A stretch of 6,229 bases of DNA, taken from positions 1 through 6,229 of the forward strand of contig CANRPZ010000062.1 of the NCBI GenBank assembly GCA_947632625.1, written 5' to 3'. The notes beneath the pieces are model-generated. The model was not told the DNA's origin. It did no database searches and saw nothing but the letters and a program-made list of their open reading frames with translations. Source of the stretch: an uncultured Bacilli bacterium (lineage in GTDB: Bacteria > Bacillota_I > Bacilli_A > RF39 > UBA660). Shown here one piece after another: positions 1 to 5,009 of this stretch (the stretch's first letter is position 1; every line of letters starts with the position of its first letter). The position numbers and the translations under genes are program-made.

Positions 1-1381
1 CTCTTTGAACTTGTTGACCTTCAAATACTACTCTTGAACCTAACATCATATGAGCGTACATTGTATAGTAACCATTATTATGTTCTATAATAACATGGTT
101 TCCATAAGTACCTCCACATTGATTACGATAATAACCGACATTCTCGCATTCTTTTTCCGTTTCAACAACTACACCATCTCTTGAAGCATATATCGGTGAA
201 CCTTCTGGATGTATAGAAATATCAAGGGCATTATGGAAAGATCCACTACGATATTCAAACCAAGTTGTAATAGTGTAAGGACGTTGCGTTGGCCATGCCC
301 AACTACCACCAGTATCAACATAAGTTCCAGATGGACGATATCCTCCTTTAGTAATGATTTCATTTTGAACCTCTCGAATGGTTACAGAGGTCATTTTTCC
401 AACACCTTGGCTTTGTTCTCCGTTTACAATTTCAACATCTTTTGTAATTCTTTCAATTCCTGTTATACCATTTTGGGTTACCTCTTCAAAAGAGTAAGGT
501 TTTGAAGAATCGTATTTTTCTTCTTTTTCGTATGCTTGTTCCTCATCCACAACAGAGTGAACGTTTAAAACTAAAGTAAGAATGGGATTTACTAATGTTA
601 CATCCACTTTATCTCCAATTGTTAAAATACTATCCGTTCCTTTATATCTAGGGTTTGCTATCAAAAATTCTTGAACATTTAAACTATTAGCATTTGCAAT
701 TGATTCAATAGTATCTCCCTTTTTAATCGTATATTTTTCTTTTTTATCACCATTTCCAAATAATAAATATTGGCTTAATTCATTTTCATCTGTATAAATT
801 TTTTCTTTTACACTAATATGAGAAGGTTTTATAGTAATGGTTTCTCTAAAATACATATCTTCAATAATTTGGCCTACGTCTTCAATTGGTTTTTGAACGT
901 CATTGATGTAATCATAAAAATCATCTTTTGAAACAAAGGATGTAATAAGACGGATTAAAGCATTTTTAAATACATTTTCATCTAGTACATATAAAATTAA
1001 ATCTTCTTTTTCTTCTGTAGTTGATTTAATCCGAATTGTATAGCCTTCTACGGTAAAGTCATCTTTATCTTTTATAGTATTATAAATGTTTTTGGCACTT
1101 GTTATGTTTTCATCATAAGTGTTGCATTCTTTGATTACAAATCCATTTGGAGGATATACATTTTCAACATGATATTGTTCTTTTATTTCTTTTTGTTCTT
1201 CATTTATTAAAGCATATAATTCTTTTTCATCATTAATTAAACCTAATTTTGTTCCATTTAAATAGACTTGATATGTTTTTTTGGCCGAATCATATTGATA
1301 AGTTGTTAAACTAATAATGAATAGAATTACACCAACAATACCTGTCAATAATAATGTTTTTGCTGTATCTTTTTTATTCAA
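1..1381 (-). CDS. Membrane-anchored LysM-G5-M23 cell-wall endopeptidase, C-terminus cut off by window edge
   Basis: I translated this gene by hand; 460 codons are open to the left edge. After a short basic start (MNKKDTAK), residues ~10-27 form one hydrophobic helix (LLLTGIVGVILFIISLTT), so the protein is probably an inside-to-outside single-pass anchor. Residues ~37-215 are charged and unassigned. A LysM domain lies at ~217-262 (YTIKKGDTIESIA, then IANP), which usually binds peptidoglycan. A G5-type domain lies at ~265-347. An M23 (LytM/lysostaphin-like) zinc metallopeptidase domain follows, with the HxxxD zinc motif at H383/D387 (FHNALDI) and YAHM at H444. The final HLHFE-type motif must lie beyond the window. 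C412 and C422 flank a GYY stretch and could form a disulfide. By family, it would cleave peptide cross-links of peptidoglycan outside the membrane. I chose TTG at 1381 because AGGTGA ends five bases upstream; GTG at 1390 overlaps that site. The gene starts 13 bases after dnaB and is probably co-transcribed with it. Confidence 0.9.
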   Translation of the reverse strand, partial: MNKKDTAKTLLLTGIVGVILFIISLTTYQYDSAKKTYQVYLNGTKLGLINDEKELYALINEEQKEIKEQYHVENVYPPNGFVIKECNTYDENITSAKNIYNTIKDKDDFTVEGYTIRIKSTTEEKEDLILYVLDENVFKNALIRLITSFVSKDDFYDYINDVQKPIEDVGQIIEDMYFRETITIKPSHISVKEKIYTDENELSQYLLFGNGDKKEKYTIKKGDTIESIANANSLNVQEFLIANPRYKGTDSILTIGDKVDVTLVNPILTLVLNVHSVVDEEQAYEKEEKYDSSKPYSFEEVTQNGITGIERITKDVEIVNGEQSQGVGKMTSVTIREVQNEIITKGGYRPSGTYVDTGGSWAWPTQRPYTITTWFEYRSGSFHNALDISIHPEGSPIYASRDGVVVETEKECENVGYYRNQCGGTYGNHVIIEHNNGYYTMYAHMMLGSRVVFEGQQVQR

Positions 1382-1386
1382 ATTAA

Positions 1387-1392
1387 TCACCT
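1387..1392 (-). promoter_or_regulatory. Ribosome binding site that fixes a TTG start for the M23 gene
   Basis: AGGTGA on the minus strand is followed by five bases and then TTG at 1381. The in-frame GTG at 1390-1388 lies inside this site, so it is unlikely to be the start. The site lies in the short gap after the dnaB stop codon (1397-1395), consistent with translation from one polycistronic message. Confidence 0.65.
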
Positions 1393-1394
1393 AC

Positions 1395-2750
1395 TTAAAT
1401 TGCTTCTTCTATTTCAACTCTTTGATAGTTTTTAAAGCAACTTTTATCCAGTTCAAATAATAGTTGAAAGGCTCCTGTACTACCTTGACGATGTTTCGCA
1501 ATAATAACATCGGTTGGTACAATCTTAAGTTTGTTATCAGGGGTTTTATCTTCATGATAATCTTCTCTGTTTAAAAAAAGTACGATATCGGCATCTTGTT
1601 CAATAGATCCTGATTCACGTAAATCCACAAGTCTAGGTTGGGTAGTATCTTTTCTTTGCTCTGCTCCACGGGTTAATTGGGCTAAAGCAATTACAGGGAT
1701 CTCTAATTCAACTGCCATCTTTTTAAGGGAACGAGAAATTTCTGATACCTCTACTTGTCGAGATTCACTTTTCCCTCCCATATTTAGTAATTGCAAGTAA
1801 TCGATGACTACTAATGCTAAACCTTTTTCGCTATTCGCTAGACGACGACATTTAGCTTTAATTTCAGGCATTGTTACCGAAACATCATCCTCGATATAAA
1901 TATTTGTTTCAGCAAGTTCGCTCATTGCTTCATTATATTTTTTCCAATCAATATGACTTAATTTTCCCGTTTTTAGTTTGTCTCCTTCAATGCTTCCAAC
2001 GGCACTAATCATACGATTTACTAATAATTCGCTAGACATTTCTAAATTAAAGATAGCAACTGCCTTTTCGGTTGTCATAGCGGCATTTACAGCCATATTT
2101 AGAGCAAAAGCGGTTTTTCCCATTGCAGGTCTTGCCCCAACTATAATAAGTTCTCCAGGATGAAAGCCAGAGGTTTCTTTATCCAAATCATAGAAGCCTG
2201 TTGCAAGTCCGGTAATATCGGTGGCATTTTTAGCACGCATTTCTAACTTTTCTTGAGCATTTCTTAAAGCGGTTGCAATTGGGGTTAATTCAGAGGTGGT
2301 TCTAGCTTTTGCAACATCTAAAATTTTTCTTTCTGAATTATCAAGTAATGTTTCTAGTGGATTTTCCTCTTCATAAGAATCGGTAATAATATTGGATGCG
2401 GTATCAATTAATTTACGACGGACCGCTTTTTCTTTAACAATCTTAATGTAATAATCTAAATTAGCTGTTGTTGCAACGGAATCAATAACCTCACTTATAT
2501 ACTCAATTCCTCCTATTGCATTTAAATTTTTTTGTTTATCTAATTCATTTTTTACAGTGGTTATATCAACAGGTGTTGAGGTTTTATAAAGTTCTTTTAA
2601 AGCTTGAAAAATCTTCTTGTTCTCTTCGCTATAAAACATTTCCTCTTCTAGTTCATCCATTACTTTTTCTAAAGCATATTTATTTAAAAAGCATACACCT
2701 AGTACACTCATTTCTGCTTCTTTATTTTGAGGCATTTTTTTAGTTGCCAT
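1395..2750 (-). CDS. dnaB: Replicative DNA helicase DnaB
   Basis: The 451-residue product has the usual length for bacterial DnaB (DnaC in Bacillus naming), the hexameric 5'-3' helicase that unwinds DNA ahead of the replisome and interacts with primase. Residues ~5-105 form the helical N-terminal DnaB domain (EAEMSVLG near the start). A linker follows, then a RecA-like C-terminal ATPase domain from ~175. Walker A is GARPAMGKT at 205-213 (K212). The NLEMS motif carries the likely catalytic E237. Walker B is VVIDYLQLL at 314-322 (D317). ALAQLTRG at 355-362 and DLRESGSIEQDAD at 376-388 are the conserved later helicase motifs. AKHRQGSTG near 418-426 supplies the likely inter-subunit fingers K419 and R421. 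The ATG at 2750 is preceded by AAGGTGAGG at good spacing. It sits 15 bases after rplI, a pairing conserved in many Bacillota. No intein or frameshift is seen, and the stop is TAA. Confidence 0.98.
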   Translation of the reverse strand: MATKKMPQNKEAEMSVLGVCFLNKYALEKVMDELEEEMFYSEENKKIFQALKELYKTSTPVDITTVKNELDKQKNLNAIGGIEYISEVIDSVATTANLDYYIKIVKEKAVRRKLIDTASNIITDSYEEENPLETLLDNSERKILDVAKARTTSELTPIATALRNAQEKLEMRAKNATDITGLATGFYDLDKETSGFHPGELIIVGARPAMGKTAFALNMAVNAAMTTEKAVAIFNLEMSSELLVNRMISAVGSIEGDKLKTGKLSHIDWKKYNEAMSELAETNIYIEDDVSVTMPEIKAKCRRLANSEKGLALVVIDYLQLLNMGGKSESRQVEVSEISRSLKKMAVELEIPVIALAQLTRGAEQRKDTTQPRLVDLRESGSIEQDADIVLFLNREDYHEDKTPDNKLKIVPTDVIIAKHRQGSTGAFQLLFELDKSCFKNYQRVEIEEAI

Positions 2751-2765
2751 ATCCTCACCTTCTTA

Positions 2766-3209
2766 CTATTTTTCTTTTATTTGAATGGTAATCGTACATT
2801 TTACTTTTTTATGTAATTCTATTTCTATTTTATGAAATCCAATGGTATCTATCGCATTTTGTAAATGGATATTTTTTTTATCAATGGTAATTCCCAATTT
2901 TTTTAATTCATCACTTATTTGTTTTGTCGAAACAGAACCAAAAGTTTTTCCGTCTTTTCCAGTTTTTAGTGAAAAACATAATTTTTGTTTTTCTATTTCT
3001 TTGGCTACTATTTCACATTGTTGTATTTTTTGTTCTTCACTTTCTTGTCTTGTTTGAATTTCTTTATCAAGCATTTCCTTACTTTTTTTGGAATATGGTA
3101 CAGCAAGTTTATTTTTAATTAAAAAATTATTGGCATAGCCATCACTTACCTCAAGTATATCATCTTTTTTGCCTTGTTTTTTTACATCTTGTAAAAGAAT
3201 TACTTTCAT
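2766..3209 (-). CDS. rplI: Large-subunit ribosomal protein bL9
   Basis: This is a 147-residue protein of normal length for bL9, which binds 23S rRNA near the base of the L1 stalk and helps keep the reading frame. The N-terminal RNA-binding domain covers ~1-52 (MKVILLQDVKKQGKK, then DGYANNFL at 23-30 and LAVP). A long charged helix covers ~45-75. The C-terminal domain follows with TGKDGKTFGSVS at 83-94 and IELHKKV at 130-136. Two usually conserved glycines of the N-terminal signature are replaced: D16 where GKKGD is typical, and K34 before LAVP. I chose ATG at 3209 because GGAGGG lies seven bases upstream and MKVILLQ is the canonical start. A TTG at 3224 would add five residues but overlaps the ribosome binding site. 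It is the first gene of the rplI-dnaB-M23 unit, behind its own promoter. The stop is TAG. Confidence 0.97.
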   Translation of the reverse strand: MKVILLQDVKKQGKKDDILEVSDGYANNFLIKNKLAVPYSKKSKEMLDKEIQTRQESEEQKIQQCEIVAKEIEKQKLCFSLKTGKDGKTFGSVSTKQISDELKKLGITIDKKNIHLQNAIDTIGFHKIEIELHKKVKCTITIQIKEK

Positions 3210-3216
3210 TTTTAAA

Positions 3217-3222
3217 CCCTCC
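3217..3222 (-). promoter_or_regulatory. Ribosome binding site that decides the rplI start
   Basis: GGAGGG is placed seven bases (TTTAAAA) before the ATG at 3209. It also forms part of the codons that would follow an upstream TTG at 3224, which rules that longer start out. Confidence 0.85.
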
Positions 3223-3235
3223 AATTTGCTTTTTT

Positions 3236-3265
3236 ATTATAACATATTCTTCTATGGTTTACCAA
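3236..3265 (-). promoter_or_regulatory. Sigma-A-type promoter of the rplI-dnaB-M23 operon
   Basis: A perfect -10 box TATAAT lies at 3241-3236 with an upstream TG one base away (TGTTATAAT), giving an extended -10 element. A partial -35, TTGGTA, lies at 3265-3260 with an 18-base spacer and matches TTGACA at four of six positions. Transcription would start near 3229, giving a short leader of about 20 bases that holds the GGAGGG site. It lies just after the weak terminator of the preceding gene, so the operon is probably transcribed independently. Confidence 0.7.
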
Positions 3266-3276
3266 ATTTTTATCAA

Positions 3277-3300
3277 GAAAAAAGAAACTTAATCGTTTCT
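3277..3300 (-). terminator. Weak intrinsic terminator after the 533-residue gene
   Basis: On the minus strand AGAAAC (3300-3295), a six-base loop GATTAA and GTTTCT (3288-3283) form a perfect 6-bp stem that runs into a T tract (3283-3278). The stem begins inside the TAG stop codon (3301-3299). It has only two G-C pairs, so termination may be partial. Its position immediately before the rplI promoter supports the call. Confidence 0.5.
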
Positions 3301-4900
3301 ATTTAACAGTAGGATTGGTGTCTAATTCTTCAATTGCAGATTTTTCTATTGCTTCTTTATATTCATTGATTAAATATTTTTGTTCTGTCTCTATTTTTTC
3401 AGCCCACATAAATAGAAATAATTCTGCTGATTCTTCCCCTCTAATTTTAATAAATTGTTTTAAATAGTCAACTCCACCTAATTTTTCAATTGTTTCAGGA
3501 GAATAAATTTGTAACCAATCTGGTAAATCCAAACTATTTCGTTTAAAAGTGAATAAATTTTTCTTTTGTTCTTCTGTAATAATAGAGTTTTGTATTTCGC
3601 CATCTTCTTTTATAAAGGCTATGTCCTCCATAACTCTTTCTACTTGAAAAGATGCCCAATTTAAAGTTTCCAACGTATCTTTAGCACTTAATTTTTCTAT
3701 CATATCTGATAATTTTAATGTGAATAAGTTTTGATAATCATTTAAAATATCATTTAATTTATTTCTTAATTCCTTTGTGTAATATTGCGTCGATAAGGCA
3801 AAGCTCATAACTAAAAACCAATCGTTTGTATTTTTAGTACTCCAATGTCCATATTCTACTCTTTCTTTTTCATTTTGAAATTTCTTACTTAATTTTGTTA
3901 ATTTATCGGTAATTAAACTTGGTAGAGTTACACCAAAAAAGTTATGATTATCACCAAGACGCCAATCAAGAGAAATACATCCAGCTTCTTCAAATTTATT
4001 ATAAACAGCCATATTGCCATCCGTTAAATCTATTGTAACCTCTATACCATTTTCATCATAGTTTGCTTCAGAGGTAGGTTTTGTATAGTAATCAAAAGCC
4101 GGATAATTTTCACGATTGCATATTAAGGACATCGTAGCTCCATAATATCCTAGTTTTCTTTCATCAGGATATGGATCTTTATTTCCTAATATTAAGATTT
4201 CTTCTTCGTCAGCATTTTCTTTAATGTTTTCTTTAAGTTTTATATTAGCACTTTTATTAAATAATAAATATTCATGTAGTTTGCCGTTTTCTTGTTCATC
4301 TGTAATTGTGTGATAGCCTAATTTAAAACCTTTTACGCCAACTAAATATTGATAGAATAATTGAACAGGCATATCTTCATAGGTATCAAAATTTTCACAA
4401 ACAAATCGAGTTGTACGATTATGAATTTTTACTTGATCTAATTTTTTCCAGTAATCATAAGCGTCTTTTAATGGTACTGTTTTTACATAACTTGGTAATT
4501 CGTTTAAATCTGTTCCATATATACTAAATGATTTTTTATAGGTAAATTCAGATATATGATGAATTTTAACATTTCCTGATGCATCAACACTACGATATAA
4601 AACAGGTTTTTCTAATTCATCTGTATAAATATTTATAATTTGAAATTCTTTACTATTTGCATTAATATCTACTAAACGGCTTACATCAAAATCAGCCTCT
4701 AAATATTCAACTGGATTTTGGGTAATTGATTTATATTTGTCTAAATTTACTCGAACATTAGAACAACTACTTAAAGCTTGAGGGGTTATTTGTATCCAAT
4801 CTTGTTTTCCTTGTTCTTTAAGATCTACGTCGACCATTAACATTTGATAAGGAATATTTTCTGCTTTTAACCCCTTTGATAAACCAACTAATATTTTCAT
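3299..4900 (-). CDS. Hypothetical soluble protein, 533 residues, family not recognised
   Basis: I do not recognise this protein. It has no signal peptide, no membrane helix and no nucleotide-binding or catalytic motif that I can name, so a cytoplasmic location is likely. It begins MKILVGLSKGLKAEN. Residues ~1-325 look like mixed strand and helix and are rich in aromatic residues, with segments such as IYGTDLNELPSY (127-138) and GYYGATMSLICNRENYP (251-267). Residues ~328-525 look mostly helical and charged, ending in an acidic tail (IEKSAIEELDTN). Four cysteines (46, 168, 261, 308) are scattered with no metal-site spacing. The ATG at 4900 follows AAGGG by ten bases, a slightly long spacing. 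It has its own extended -10 promoter and a terminator overlapping its stop, so it is a single-gene unit between the FGE-like gene and the rplI operon. In Bacillus and Staphylococcus the gene before rplI is gdpP; this protein does not resemble GdpP (no DHH motifs, no membrane helices). Confidence 0.9.
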   Translation of the reverse strand: MKILVGLSKGLKAENIPYQMLMVDVDLKEQGKQDWIQITPQALSSCSNVRVNLDKYKSITQNPVEYLEADFDVSRLVDINANSKEFQIINIYTDELEKPVLYRSVDASGNVKIHHISEFTYKKSFSIYGTDLNELPSYVKTVPLKDAYDYWKKLDQVKIHNRTTRFVCENFDTYEDMPVQLFYQYLVGVKGFKLGYHTITDEQENGKLHEYLLFNKSANIKLKENIKENADEEEILILGNKDPYPDERKLGYYGATMSLICNRENYPAFDYYTKPTSEANYDENGIEVTIDLTDGNMAVYNKFEEAGCISLDWRLGDNHNFFGVTLPSLITDKLTKLSKKFQNEKERVEYGHWSTKNTNDWFLVMSFALSTQYYTKELRNKLNDILNDYQNLFTLKLSDMIEKLSAKDTLETLNWASFQVERVMEDIAFIKEDGEIQNSIITEEQKKNLFTFKRNSLDLPDWLQIYSPETIEKLGGVDYLKQFIKIRGEESAELFLFMWAEKIETEQKYLINEYKEAIEKSAIEELDTNPTVK

Positions 4901-4947
4901 AAATCCACATCCCTTTTTCTTCTTTTCTACTCTTTTTACTATTGAAA

Positions 4948-4956
4948 ATTATAACA
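4948..4956 (-). promoter_or_regulatory. Extended -10 promoter of the 533-residue gene
   Basis: TATAAT at 4953-4948 is preceded by TG and one base, giving TGTTATAAT. These nine bases are identical to those in the rplI promoter, as is the A before them. No good -35 box is visible 16-18 bases upstream, which an extended -10 can tolerate. It lies 47 bases before the ATG at 4900, in a gap of about 100 bases after the FGE-like gene. The leader is purine-rich. Confidence 0.6.
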
Positions 4957-4985
4957 TAGAATTCCTTTAAAATCTACCTCTTTTA

Positions 4986-5009
4986 TAAATAAATTATGTT
5001 TCTTATTTA
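4986..5009 (-). repeat. AT-only inverted repeat across the stop codon of the FGE-like gene
   Basis: TAAATAA (5009-5003) pairs perfectly with TTATTTA (4992-4986) across a 10-base loop; the stop codon TAA is part of the left arm. It has no G-C pairs and no following T tract, so it is at best a poor terminator. It is recorded because hairpins just after a variable repeat occur in some DGR systems, but those are usually GC-rich, unlike this one. Confidence 0.3.

Noticed and set aside
209..505. Plus-strand open frames, including 209-505, 1978-2163, 2516-2743, 2842-3118 and 5825-6155
   Set aside because: They lie opposite well-supported minus-strand genes, have no ribosome binding site that I would trust, and encode low-complexity or Phe/Ser-rich products typical of antisense shadows.
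3210..3224. TTG at 3224 as the start of rplI, giving five extra residues (MEGLK)
   Set aside because: The extra codons contain the GGAGGG ribosome binding site for the ATG at 3209, and bL9 canonically begins MKVILLQ.
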